A DNA stretch of 36,902 nucleotides from Chloroflexota bacterium (GTDB lineage: Bacteria > Chloroflexota > Limnocylindria > Limnocylindrales > CSP1-4). Below, in pieces: positions 1 through 8,323 of this stretch. The notes under the pieces were generated by a model. That model was not told the origin of the DNA. It searched no databases and saw nothing but the letters and a program-made list of their open reading frames with translations. The first letter of the stretch is position 1; each line of letters begins with the position of its first letter. Made by a program: the position numbers and the translations under genes. The stretch covers positions 1 to 36,902 of the forward strand of contig CAKKPP010000039.1 in assembly GCA_919901745.1 (NCBI GenBank), given 5' to 3'.

Positions 1-82
1 CCCGCCGACCGCCCCGCCGACCGCCCCACCAACAGAGCCGCCGACGCCCGCGCCCTGATTCGACGGGCCACGCCCGAGGCCC

Positions 83-574
83 TTAGCCCGGTCGGCCAAC
101 CTGCCCGGGGCCGGCCACATCCATCTCGTCCCAGAGGCCAATTCGCGTCCCAACCGCGGCGACCGGCGTCGGTGGAGGAGGCGCCGTCCTCGAGGACGCG
201 GGCGACCGACGCTTCCGGGCGCGCGTGCCCGTCGTCGCGTCGTTGAGCGGAACGCCGGGTGCCTCACCGACGGGCACGAAGTCGAGCCGCGCTCGATCCC
301 CCCCACTTGCCACCTCGCCGTCGATCCGCGCGGCGCCCGAGGCAGGCGTGGCCGCACCATAGACCCGCGCGGCCGCCGCCTCCCAGCACGACCGGAGCTC
401 GTTTCCGAGGAGCGGCAGGCGGCGGCGGTCGAGGCCGCAGTAGCCGATTCCGGGCGCCACCGACACGCGGTAGTTCCGACACGTCGCGCAGCTGGTCGAT
501 GATCTCTTGCAGACCCAGCAGCGGGAAGTCTCCGCCTGGGGCGTCGCGCAGTGGGGGCACCGCCACATCGCCAT
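83..574 (-). CDS. Zinc-ribbon protein of unknown function
   Basis: This is a 163-residue protein whose N-terminal 65 residues hold regularly spaced cysteines: CPHC (C6, C9), CWVC (C19, C22), CATC (C29, C32), then C46 and C63. That is the look of two treble-clef or zinc-ribbon units that bind structural zinc. The C-terminal 90 residues are Ala/Pro/Arg-rich and probably disordered. The ATG at 574 is close to the first Cys pair, so the start is reasonable, although no strong ribosome binding site precedes it. It lies 67 nt downstream of the membrane-anchored Ig-like gene on the same strand and may be co-transcribed. No enzymatic function can be assigned. A long reading frame on the other strand here lacks any recognisable motif and I treat it as a shadow. 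Confidence 0.6.
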   Translation of the reverse strand: MAMWRCPHCATPQAETSRCWVCKRSSTSCATCRNYRVSVAPGIGYCGLDRRRLPLLGNELRSCWEAAAARVYGAATPASGAARIDGEVASGGDRARLDFVPVGEAPGVPLNDATTGTRARKRRSPASSRTAPPPPTPVAAVGTRIGLWDEMDVAGPGQVGRPG

Positions 575-641
575 CGAGGGCGATGGTAGCTGCGAACGCC
601 GCCCGTGTCCACGGGCCAGGTCGGAGCGCCTCCGGTTTGGA

Positions 642-1841
642 CTACTTCTGGATCGTGATGACGGTCCGGTCGGTGGCCGCGCCGAACTCGCTCGTCGTCA
701 CGAGGACCGTTGCCAACCCCTGGCCCTGGGCGGTGCCGGCCGGCAGGCTGGTCACGAACACGGCGCTGCCGTCGCCGGCCGTCGTGGCCTCGAACGTGAT
801 CGCCGGGATTCCGGGCATCGTCAGGCTGAACGTTGCCGTGGCACCGGCCAGCGCCCGCCCGTCGGGGTCGGTGACCACCACCGTCAGCTGGATGTTCTGC
901 GGGAGCTTGTTCGCGGAGAACGTGTACCGGCTGGCCGACAGGTTGGCGGCCAGGACCCCTGACCCGCGCCGGACGCTGACGACCAGCTCGCCGGGATTGC
1001 CGGCCGGATCCGTCGCCGTGATCTGGATCCCATTGGTCCCCGCGGCAATCGCCAGCACGAGTTCGAATGAGCCGTCCGAACCTGCCTCGCCGGCGATCGA
1101 TGCGCCGTTCGCCTCGTTGCGCGCAACCAGGGTGCTGCGGGCCTGTGTCTTGCCGACCAACGTCACCACGTCGCGATTGATCGTCGCGTTCTCCGCGGGT
1201 GAGCTGAGCACGATCACCGGCGCGTCCTGATCGAGGATGAAGGTCACGATCCGCGACGATTCCGACTCGCCTCCCGGGGTCGCGATCGTGGCGCTGAACC
1301 CGTTCTCGCCGGGAGTGAGCGCGATGGGGATGACGACACGCGGTCCGGTCCCCACGGAGCGCTCCTCGACCTGAGCCGCCACCTGGTCGGGCAGCGTGAG
1401 GTAGATGCGAACGCGTGTTTCATCCCTGCCCACCATGTTCGGCGGGATCGTCACGACGAGGTCGATCGTCGCTTCGCTCGTGTACGGCTCGTCCGGAGAT
1501 GCGATCGTCGGCGCGTCGGAGATTGGGGCGATCGTCGTCGACGGCGTCGCAGTCGAGGTCACCTCGTCGATGAATCCGGAGAACAGTCCGCCGACGGCGC
1601 CCACCGCGCGACCGAGGCCACCCAGCGCTCCGACGACGACCACCACGCCGAGAACGCCGAGCGCGGTGACCAGCACGAGACGTGCCGGGAGCGGCAGGCC
1701 TGGCCGGCGCTCCGGCCGGCGTCGCTGGCTGACGCGGCCGGAGACGGTCGGTCGTGGTCGAACCTTGACAGGGGCCGGACGACCCGAGGACGGCGGGCGG
1801 GGTCGGACGTGCGCGGGGCGCTTGCCGCGGGGGGTCGTCAT
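642..1841 (-). CDS. Membrane-anchored protein with Ig-like domains
   Basis: The 399-residue product starts with about 50 cytoplasmic residues very rich in Arg and Pro. One transmembrane segment follows (about residues 53-80, Leu/Val/Gly-rich), then a Thr/Ser linker and an extracellular part made of beta-sandwich-like repeats. The segment with SSPAENATINRDVVTLVGKT and TDPAGNPGELVVSV is typical of bacterial Ig-like/glucodextranase-B-type domains. The last 100 residues (TVVVTDPDGRALAGATATF) look like a Big_1/invasin-type Ig domain. I chose the ATG at 1841, not the upstream in-frame start at 1922, because 1922 would overlap the divergent gene's promoter region. The likely role is a surface or cell-envelope structural protein; no catalytic residues are visible. 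It is divergent from the folate cluster and is followed by the zinc-ribbon gene. Confidence 0.7.
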   Translation of the reverse strand: MTTPRGKRPAHVRPRPPSSGRPAPVKVRPRPTVSGRVSQRRRPERRPGLPLPARLVLVTALGVLGVVVVVGALGGLGRAVGAVGGLFSGFIDEVTSTATPSTTIAPISDAPTIASPDEPYTSEATIDLVVTIPPNMVGRDETRVRIYLTLPDQVAAQVEERSVGTGPRVVIPIALTPGENGFSATIATPGGESESSRIVTFILDQDAPVIVLSSPAENATINRDVVTLVGKTQARSTLVARNEANGASIAGEAGSDGSFELVLAIAAGTNGIQITATDPAGNPGELVVSVRRGSGVLAANLSASRYTFSANKLPQNIQLTVVVTDPDGRALAGATATFSLTMPGIPAITFEATTAGDGSAVFVTSLPAGTAQGQGLATVLVTTSEFGAATDRTVITIQK

Positions 1842-1969
1842 TCGCGCGGCATTGTCGCACGGGTGGCGCCAGCCGCGTCCGAGCCGCCGCCTCGTCCGGC
1901 GCGGTGCGGTGTACTCTGGCACGGATCGATCGCGTCCCGTGGGGTCGCGACGCGCTGCCCGAGGGATGG

Positions 1970-2392
1970 ATGCCGGATCGGGATCCGAAACGATCGCAAT
2001 CCGGAAGCCCGGTTGGGCGTCCGGGGTTCGGGATCGGCCCGATCGCGCGGGTAACCCCGTCTCCTCTGGCGCGGCGGTTGGCCGCCAACGCGACGTCGGG
2101 CGCGACCGGGTCCGCGCAGATGGCCGGAATGCCGTCCATGCCGCGTGCCGGGTTCGGGCTGCCGAGCCTGCGTCGCAACGTCTGTCCGCACTTCTACATG
2201 ACCGGGACGCGAGGGGCCATCCAGATCCACGCCCCGCATCTCCTCAAGGCGCTGATCCGCCAGGACGCGAACGTGTCGCGTTGCCAGCTCCGTGGCGGCG
2301 TGCATCTCGAGCAGGGCTACGTGAACGACGTGTGCCTGACACCGCGCTTCAATCAGTGCGTGTTCTACGAGGAAGAGCTCACGCGCGAGTGA
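1970..2392 (+). CDS. Small four-cysteine protein upstream of folC
   Basis: The 140-residue protein has a Pro/Arg/Ala-rich N-terminal half and a compact C-terminal half with four cysteines (C72, C95, C112, C120), the last two within CLTPRFNQC. From memory, a similar Cys arrangement ending in C-L-[TS]-P-x5-C occurs in other Chloroflexota proteins, often next to LysM-type domains, but here it stands alone. The spacing suggests a small metal-binding or disulfide-bonded module. The start is uncertain. The ATG at 1970 has GAGGGA just upstream; a GTG at 1904 is in frame but overlaps a possible -10 element. Its stop overlaps the folC start (GTGA), so it is translationally coupled to the folate genes. 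No transmembrane segment or signal peptide is visible. The function is unknown. Confidence 0.6.
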   Translation: MPDRDPKRSQSGSPVGRPGFGIGPIARVTPSPLARRLAANATSGATGSAQMAGMPSMPRAGFGLPSLRRNVCPHFYMTGTRGAIQIHAPHLLKALIRQDANVSRCQLRGGVHLEQGYVNDVCLTPRFNQCVFYEEELTRE

Positions 2393-3780
2393 CCGACACA
2401 TCGGGATCGGCGGGCAGCCGTGCGTCGGCGGAAGCCGCCGTACTGAGCTATGACGAGGCGCTGCGTGCGATCGCCGAACGTGGTCGATACGGGATTCGCC
2501 TCGGCCTCGGCCGAACCCGGGCGCTTCTGAAGGCGCTGGGCGACCCGCAGCACGAGGTACGTGGCGCCCTGGTCACGGGGACAAACGGGAAGGGCAGTGT
2601 GCTGGCCCTTGCGGCGGCAGCAGCGCGGGCGGCAGGGCTGCGTGTTGGAGCGACGCCGAAACCCCATCTCGTCACGTACCGCGAGCGCCTCCAGCTCAAC
2701 GGCCGCCCGGTGGACGCAACCACGTTCGCCCGACTCGTTGGCGAGGTGCTGCCGTTCGCGGACCGCATCGCACGGCGTCACGGCGAGCCCACGGAATTCG
2801 AGCTGCTCAGCGCAGTCGTGTTCCGTTGGTTCGCCGAGGTCCGCCCGGACGTGGCGCTCGTCGAGGTCGGCCTGGGCGGCCGGCTCGATGCCACGAATGT
2901 CTGGGATGGGGGAGTCGCGGCCATCACCAATGTCGATCTCGACCACATGGATCGGCTCGGATCGACGATTGCTGCGATCGCCCGTGAGAAGGCCGCGATC
3001 ATCGAGCGCGGCGACCACGCGGTGACGGCCGCGACCGGTGACGCGCTCACGGTCATCCGGCGCCGTGCGCGGCGGCTGGGGGTGCCGCTGGTCGAGGTGG
3101 CGGCTCCGCCCATTCTCGGGTGGGATCGCGACGGGCTGGATGTGGACCTGCCCCGTCTCGGCCCGACCCGCATCGGCCTCAGGGGAAGGCACCAGGCGAT
3201 CAATGCGGCCACGGCCCACGCCATCCTCGACGCGCTCGGGGCAGCAGGGATCGCCGACGTGCCGGACGAGGCGCGCCGGCGCGGGTTCGCTGCGGCAACA
3301 TGGCCGGGGCGACTGGAGCTCATCGATCGAGGGGGGCAGTCGATCCTGCTCGACGGAGCGCACAACCCGGCCGGGGCCGCAGCTCTCGCGACAGCCCTGG
3401 AGGACCTCCGACCGCATCTCGGCAGGCGCGGTCCACATCCGCTCGAACCGCTGACCGTGCTCACCGCCGTGGCGGCCGACAAGGACGTGGCCGGTATCGT
3501 CGCTGCGCTTGCCGGGAGTCCGGCACTGGAGATGGCGACCATCCTGTGCACCCAGTTCGACGATCCGCGCGCCCTTCCGGCGGCCCTGTTGGCAGCGGCC
3601 TGGTCCCGGGCCGGAGCACCGACGCACCAGGTCGAGGCTGTGCCCGATTGGCGCGAGGGTCTCGCTCGAGCGCTCGATACGGCCTCGGGGACGATCATCG
3701 TGACCGGCTCGTTGTACCTTGTCGGGGCAATTCGGGCACTTCTGGTCGACGATCCCGATCTGGCCGACCCGCTGACATGA
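2389..3780 (+). CDS. folC: Bifunctional folylpolyglutamate/dihydrofolate synthase
   Basis: FolC joins L-glutamate to dihydropteroate and/or extends the polyglutamate tail of folates, using ATP, in the cytoplasm. This is a Mur-ligase-type protein of 463 residues. The P-loop TGTNGKGS is at residues 63-70. The family segment PKPHLVTYRERLQLNG follows, then the DHMDRLGSTIAAIAREKAAI motif that carries Mg/ATP contacts, and DGAHNPAG at the start of the C-terminal domain. The GTG at 2389 is chosen because it overlaps the stop of the preceding gene as GTGA and leaves a normal family length. An in-frame open frame reaching back to 1405 has no homology upstream of this point. folP follows after 16 nt, making a folC-folP-folB operon. 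Confidence 0.93.
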   Translation: MTDTSGSAGSRASAEAAVLSYDEALRAIAERGRYGIRLGLGRTRALLKALGDPQHEVRGALVTGTNGKGSVLALAAAAARAAGLRVGATPKPHLVTYRERLQLNGRPVDATTFARLVGEVLPFADRIARRHGEPTEFELLSAVVFRWFAEVRPDVALVEVGLGGRLDATNVWDGGVAAITNVDLDHMDRLGSTIAAIAREKAAIIERGDHAVTAATGDALTVIRRRARRLGVPLVEVAAPPILGWDRDGLDVDLPRLGPTRIGLRGRHQAINAATAHAILDALGAAGIADVPDEARRRGFAAATWPGRLELIDRGGQSILLDGAHNPAGAAALATALEDLRPHLGRRGPHPLEPLTVLTAVAADKDVAGIVAALAGSPALEMATILCTQFDDPRALPAALLAAAWSRAGAPTHQVEAVPDWREGLARALDTASGTIIVTGSLYLVGAIRALLVDDPDLADPLT

Positions 3781-3796
3781 GGTTCCGCAGCCACCC

Positions 3797-4777
3797 GTGA
3801 CCGACACCCACGAGCGCGTCACTCCCAGCCAGCGAAGTGTCGTTTCCGGCCGGATCGATGAACCCGGCGGGGAGAGTCCGTCCTTCGCCGTCCCGGACGC
3901 TGCGCCAGTCGGGCTGCCGCCCAGTCCGGAACCGTTCGACATCGGGCACCGCCGGTTCGATTGGGGCCGAAGGACCTACATCATGGGCATCGTGAACGTG
4001 ACCCCCGACTCGTTCTCGGGCGACGGTCTGCTGGCCGGCTTCGCCCGGGATCCCGACCGGGTGGCGGAAGCAGCCGCAGGCCTGGTGCGCGCCATGGTGG
4101 CGGACGGAGCAGACCTGGTCGACGTGGGTGGCGAATCGAGCCGCCCGGGACACCAGCCGGTGGACACGGCCGAGGAGATTCGCCGCGTCGTGCCGGCCGT
4201 GGCCGCCATTCGCGCCGCTTTTCCCGACCTGCCGATCAGCGTCGACACCGTCAAGCCCTCCGTCGCGGCCGCCGCCATCGACGCCGGAGCCGACCTCGTC
4301 AATGACGTGTGGGGCATCGCCGACGACGACCGACTCGCGCGCCTCGCGGCCGAGCGAGAGGTGCCGCTCGTCCTCATGCACAATCGCGCCGAGGCGCGCT
4401 ATACAAACCTGATCGCGGAGGTGATCGCGGAACTCCAGCGGGCGATCGAGCGCGCCCTGGCGGTGGGCGTGCCATGGGACGGGATCGTGATCGACCCTGG
4501 ATTCGGATTCGGCAAGGCGCCGGAGCACAACGTCGCACTCCTCCGCAACCTCGCCGCCCTCCGGGTCCTGGCGCGTCCGATTCTCCTGGGCACGTCGCGC
4601 AAGTCGACGCTGGGACGGGTCCTCGACCTGCCACCGGATGAACGGCTCGAGGCGACTCTTGCCACGACCGCCCTCGGGATCGCCGCCGGCGTCGACATCG
4701 TTCGAGTCCACGACGTGCGTGCCAACGTTCGGGCTGCGCGCATGACCGACGCCGTGGTCCGAGGAACGTATCGGTGA
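3797..4777 (+). CDS. folP: Dihydropteroate synthase
   Basis: This enzyme condenses 6-hydroxymethyl-7,8-dihydropterin pyrophosphate with p-aminobenzoate to give dihydropteroate; it is the sulfonamide target. The TIM-barrel signatures are in order: IMGIVNVTPDSFSGDG (about 62-77), VDVGGESSRPG (pterin and pyrophosphate loops), ISVDTVKP, VNDVWG, then IDPGFGFGK and LLGTSRKS near the C-terminus. The 326-residue product carries an unusual N-terminal extension of about 60 residues, Pro/Ser-rich and without a recognisable domain. A shorter form starting nearer the barrel cannot be excluded, but the GTG at 3797 sits 16 nt after folC. The stop overlaps the folB start by 4 nt (GTGA). Confidence 0.93.
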   Translation: MTDTHERVTPSQRSVVSGRIDEPGGESPSFAVPDAAPVGLPPSPEPFDIGHRRFDWGRRTYIMGIVNVTPDSFSGDGLLAGFARDPDRVAEAAAGLVRAMVADGADLVDVGGESSRPGHQPVDTAEEIRRVVPAVAAIRAAFPDLPISVDTVKPSVAAAAIDAGADLVNDVWGIADDDRLARLAAEREVPLVLMHNRAEARYTNLIAEVIAELQRAIERALAVGVPWDGIVIDPGFGFGKAPEHNVALLRNLAALRVLARPILLGTSRKSTLGRVLDLPPDERLEATLATTALGIAAGVDIVRVHDVRANVRAARMTDAVVRGTYR

Positions 4778-5136
4778 GCGACCGAATCCTGTTGCACAAC
4801 ATGGTCTTCCAGGCGCGCCACGGCTACTACGACCAAGAGCAGGTCACTCCCCAGCGCTTCGAGGTGGACATCGAGTTGAACTTCGACCTGCGGCCCGCCG
4901 GCCTCGAGGACGACCTGGAGCAGACGGTCGACTATGCGGCCGTGTACGAAGCGACCCGCCAGATTGTCGAATCCACGACGTTCCGGCTCCTGGAGGCACT
5001 GGCTGAGGCGATCAGCCACGAAATCCTGGCCGGATTTCCGATCGTCGGCAACGTCCTGGTCCGGGTCCGCAAGCCGGAAGTGAGCCTGGGTGGCCCACTC
5101 GACTTCGCCGGCGTCGAGATCCGCCGACAGCGCTGA
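4774..5136 (+). CDS. folB: Dihydroneopterin aldolase
   Basis: FolB converts 7,8-dihydroneopterin to 6-hydroxymethyl-7,8-dihydropterin and glycolaldehyde, upstream of FolP in folate synthesis. The 120-residue length is normal. HNMVFQARHGYYDQEQ is the family N-terminal signature with E22. E74 in RLLEALAE is the conserved pterin-anchoring Glu, and K100 in VRVRKPEV is the catalytic lysine. The GTG start overlaps the folP stop (GTGA), indicating translational coupling. folK, which often follows or is fused to folB, is absent: the next gene is a protease on the opposite strand 24 nt away. The pyrophosphokinase must be encoded elsewhere or replaced. Confidence 0.92.
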   Translation: MSDRILLHNMVFQARHGYYDQEQVTPQRFEVDIELNFDLRPAGLEDDLEQTVDYAAVYEATRQIVESTTFRLLEALAEAISHEILAGFPIVGNVLVRVRKPEVSLGGPLDFAGVEIRRQR

Positions 5137-5160
5137 CCGCGAGGACGGTCGGCCCTCGAT

Positions 5161-6570
5161 CTAGAGATCGGGCGGCCGGGTTCCGAGCGTGACCTGCACG
5201 ACGAGTCGCTCGGTGCCCCGCAGCATCGCCACCTCCACCGTCTGGCTTGGGGCGAACTGGCTGAGGATGGCGTCGAGCGGATTCTCGGCATCGACGACCT
5301 TGCCGCCCACGCTCACGATGATGTCGCCCTCGCGAACCCCGGCCGCATCGGCCGGGCCACCGGAGATGATCCCGGCCAGGGTCTGCCCGCTCGCCGACTG
5401 AGCGGAGCGCACGATGGCACCAGCACTGACCGGGAGGCTCTCCTGCTGCTGCAGCTTGAGGGTGACCGGCTCGTAGCGGATCCCGATGTACGGGCGGGCC
5501 AGTTCCTTGCCTTCGAGCGCCTGCTGCATGATCGGCCGGGCAATGTCGATCGGGATCGCGAAGCCGATGCCGCTGCTGTTCTGGGCGATGGCGGTGTTGA
5601 TCCCGATCACGCGTCCGGCGGCGTCGATGAGCGGACCGCCGCTGTTCCCGGGGTTGATCGCTGCGTCGGTCTGGATGAGGTTCGTCAGCCGCGTCCCGTC
5701 GTTGACGGTGATCGAGCGGCCCTTCGCGGAGACGATGCCACTGGTGACCGTATTCGAATACGTTCCGAGCGGACTGCCGATGGCAATCAGCAACTGGCCG
5801 ACCTGGAGGTCGCTCGAGGTTCCGACCGGCGCCACGGGCAGGCCCGTCGCCTCGACCTTGACGATCGCCAGGTCGGTCAGCGTGTCGATGCCGTACACGG
5901 TGCCCTGGAACTCGCGTCCGTCCTTCAACTCGATCGTCAGCGTGGTGCTGTCGGCAACGACGTGGCGGTTGGTGAGGATCCAGCCGCCGGCGTCGTAGAT
6001 GACACCGGATCCGACCCCCGTCTCCGGGATCTGGCCACCGACGAGATCCGTCGTCGCCCCGGTAGCCGTGATGCGTACCACGGCGGGGCTGACCAGCGCC
6101 GCGGCCTGCACGATCGCCGACCCTTCGGTCACGACGACCGGCTGCCGAGATGCCACGGGATCGGAGACGGGCACGGTCGGCGCCGGCAGGCGATCGAGAG
6201 CTCCACCGGCGTCGAGCGCGAGATACGTCCCGCCAGACGCCAGCACGGCCGAGAGGAGTGCCGCGGCCACGACGGTACCAGCCCCGGCACGGGCCCGTGG
6301 AGCCGCCTGGATGGGGGCCGCCCGCACGGGGCTCTCGGCGGCGGCGCTCCAGCCGGGTTCCTGCGATCCGCTCCAGATCGGGTCCGACCAGTCGGGGCGC
6401 GGCTCCCGACCCGGTGAAAACCGCTCGGTCTCCGTGAACCCGGCGGCGCTTCCGGGCGTCGGGTCAGGCGTCGGGTCAGGCGTCGGGTCAGGCGTCGGGT
6501 CAAGCGTCGCACCGGGCGGCGCTTCGGGCGGCGCTTCGGCGCCGGGTTTGCTTGGCGGCTGGTCGGTCAT
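5161..6570 (-). CDS. htrA: HtrA-family membrane-anchored serine protease (S1C) with PDZ domain
   Basis: The 469-residue protein degrades or chaperones misfolded proteins outside the membrane. The cytoplasmic N-terminus is Pro-rich and contains a (PDPT) tandem repeat (residues 24-39). One transmembrane segment spans about residues 98-120. The trypsin-like domain shows the triad H203 (NRHVVAD), D233 (TDLAIVKV) and S310 (NPGNSGGPL). A PDZ domain covers roughly residues 370-465 (GGPADAAGVREGDIIVSV). A single PDZ and an N-terminal anchor are typical of the Gram-positive/Chloroflexota HtrA type rather than soluble DegP. It is convergent with folB and lies 43 nt after the sensor kinase gene on the same strand, suggesting one envelope-stress unit with the two-component genes. 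Confidence 0.9.
   Translation of the reverse strand: MTDQPPSKPGAEAPPEAPPGATLDPTPDPTPDPTPDPTPGSAAGFTETERFSPGREPRPDWSDPIWSGSQEPGWSAAAESPVRAAPIQAAPRARAGAGTVVAAALLSAVLASGGTYLALDAGGALDRLPAPTVPVSDPVASRQPVVVTEGSAIVQAAALVSPAVVRITATGATTDLVGGQIPETGVGSGVIYDAGGWILTNRHVVADSTTLTIELKDGREFQGTVYGIDTLTDLAIVKVEATGLPVAPVGTSSDLQVGQLLIAIGSPLGTYSNTVTSGIVSAKGRSITVNDGTRLTNLIQTDAAINPGNSGGPLIDAAGRVIGINTAIAQNSSGIGFAIPIDIARPIMQQALEGKELARPYIGIRYEPVTLKLQQQESLPVSAGAIVRSAQSASGQTLAGIISGGPADAAGVREGDIIVSVGGKVVDAENPLDAILSQFAPSQTVEVAMLRGTERLVVQVTLGTRPPDL
6456..6503. repeat. 12-bp tandem repeat inside htrA, four copies
   Basis: The unit GCGTCGGGTCAG is repeated head to tail from 6456 to 6503; the fourth copy ends in AA. On the minus strand it encodes the (PDPT)4 stretch in the cytoplasmic, Pro-rich N-terminus of the HtrA-type protease. 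Copy number could vary between strains without changing frame. Confidence 0.9.
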
Positions 6571-6613
6571 CGGTCAGGGTCGTCCTTCGCGGCAGTTCGC
6601 AATTTCGTTGGCC

Positions 6614-8323
6614 CTACGGTGACGGCACTTCATTGAGGACCGACCCCTCACCCGATGAAGAATCCGTCACGTTGTGCAGTTCGGCTGCCTCGGAAGGTGT
6701 CTCCGAGGACCCGGCGGCGATGGGCTCGCCACTTGGGCGGTGCCGACCCGGCACCGGGATGTCCTCACCGAATCGCGGATCCCGTGGCAGGTTGACGGTG
6801 AAGGTGGTGCCTGACCCAAGCCGGCTCTCGACCGCGACGCTGCCACCATGCATGTCGACGATCGAGCGAACGATGGCCAGACCCAGACCGCTGCCGCTGG
6901 CCCGCGCCTCGTTTGCCCGCGAACCGCGGTAAAAGCGATCGAAGATGTGCGGGAGCTCCGCTGCGTCGATGCCGACCCCGCTGTCGGAGACGACGATCCG
7001 GCCGCCGTCGCGCTGCCCGCGGACCGTCACCGCGACCGATCCCCCGACCGGCGTGAACTTGATCGCATTGCCGACGAGGTTGGCCACGACCTGACCGATC
7101 CGGAGCGGGTCGTGGCGAATCCGGATCGGGGCGTCCGGCAGGTCGATGGTCAATTCGACGCGTCGGCGCTCGGCCGACGCCTCGGCCTGCTCGATGGCTG
7201 TCTCAACGGTCGAGCGGAGGTCGTCGGGGCGAAGGTCGAGCAGGACGAGACCCGAATCAAGCTTCGACAGGTCGAGCAGGTTCTGGGCCAGCCAGTCGAG
7301 CCGCTCGATTTGCTGGGCCGATGACTCGAGGAACTCGGCGCGTGTTGCCTCGTCGACCGCCCGACCAGATCGGAGCAACTCGTTGAACATGCGGAGCGCG
7401 GCGAGCGGCGTTCGAAGTTCGTGGGAGACATCGGCCAGGAAGTCGCGGCTGAGGTCGCGGTCGCGCCGAATGATCTCGACGCTTTCCTCGAGACGCGTGG
7501 CCATCGTGTTGAACTGGAGCGCCAGCTCCGCGAGCTCGGTTGATCCGGCCCGCAGATGGCTGGCCGGGACGCGCCGGCTGAGGTCGCCCTCGGCCAGCCC
7601 CCGCGACGCCTCGGTCAGGCGACGCAACGGAGTCGTGAACCGCTGGGCAAGCGCCGCGGCGATGATCATCGCCCCGCCGAGCGCGAGGACGCCGATGACG
7701 ACGAGCAGCCCGCTGACATTCGCGATCGCCCGAGCCCGGAACGTGTACGGGTCCGACAGCGTCACCTCGATCACGTACGGCGACGTTGCAGAGGAAACGG
7801 AGAACCAATCGACGATCGTGAGCGACTCACGGGTCTGTCCGGCCTGCGGTGGATCACGGAGCTGTGCTCGGAAGTCTCCGTTGGGCGCCGCGCGGAAGCT
7901 GTCCCTCGTTCCGCTTCCGAACCGGATGCGGACGTCTGCCTGGCCCAGGCGATCGGCCAGGATCGCCTGCTGGCCGGAGCTCCCGACGTACGCGACCACG
8001 CCGATGTCGACGAAGCCGTCCGCACCGACGACCGGCCCCACGATCTGGCGCGACTCGACCACGCCCGCGGCCTGGGTGGCCACGTACTCGGCCACGGTTC
8101 TGGCCCGCGAACCCAGGTCGGCCGTCTGCTGCTGGACGAAGTAGTCATCGAGTCGGTTCACGACGACGGCCGAGACCAACACGAGCGTGAGGGCAACAAC
8201 CCCAACGAATCCGAGGGCCAGCCGAGCCTGGAAGGTGCGCGGCAGAAGCCGCCTCAGGCGGTGGCCAACCGTGTGTCGCCGGGCGCCTCCGTCAGCGCTC
8301 GGCGAACGCGTATCCGACACCAC
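6614..8323 (-). CDS. Two-component sensor histidine kinase
   Basis: The 569-residue product has transmembrane segment 1 at about 34-55 and an extracytoplasmic sensor region of about 145 residues. Transmembrane 2 (about 203-228), a HAMP linker (about 229-282) and a HisKA domain with phospho-acceptor H301 (DVSHELRTPLAAL) follow. The HATPase domain has an N box (NLVGNAIKFTPVGG), G1 (DSGVGID), F box and G2 (GSGLGLAIVRSI). The start is the GTG at 8323, which overlaps the end of the response regulator gene by 32 nt, so the two are co-transcribed and coupled. The arrangement resembles BaeS/ResE/PhoR-type envelope sensors. The ligand is unknown, but the protease downstream on the same strand suggests an envelope-stress role. 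Confidence 0.9.
   Translation of the reverse strand: MVSDTRSPSADGGARRHTVGHRLRRLLPRTFQARLALGFVGVVALTLVLVSAVVVNRLDDYFVQQQTADLGSRARTVAEYVATQAAGVVESRQIVGPVVGADGFVDIGVVAYVGSSGQQAILADRLGQADVRIRFGSGTRDSFRAAPNGDFRAQLRDPPQAGQTRESLTIVDWFSVSSATSPYVIEVTLSDPYTFRARAIANVSGLLVVIGVLALGGAMIIAAALAQRFTTPLRRLTEASRGLAEGDLSRRVPASHLRAGSTELAELALQFNTMATRLEESVEIIRRDRDLSRDFLADVSHELRTPLAALRMFNELLRSGRAVDEATRAEFLESSAQQIERLDWLAQNLLDLSKLDSGLVLLDLRPDDLRSTVETAIEQAEASAERRRVELTIDLPDAPIRIRHDPLRIGQVVANLVGNAIKFTPVGGSVAVTVRGQRDGGRIVVSDSGVGIDAAELPHIFDRFYRGSRANEARASGSGLGLAIVRSIVDMHGGSVAVESRLGSGTTFTVNLPRDPRFGEDIPVPGRHRPSGEPIAAGSSETPSEAAELHNVTDSSSGEGSVLNEVPSP

Noticed and set aside
1..82. Repeated CCCGCCGACCG at the left edge
   Set aside because: Only 82 nt are visible and no frame or feature can be supported; it may be the edge of a coding region outside the window.
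2365..3942. Long open frame opposite folC and the start of folP
   Set aside because: It covers a clear folC gene with all family motifs, has Arg/Pro-rich composition and no recognisable domain; a GC-rich shadow.
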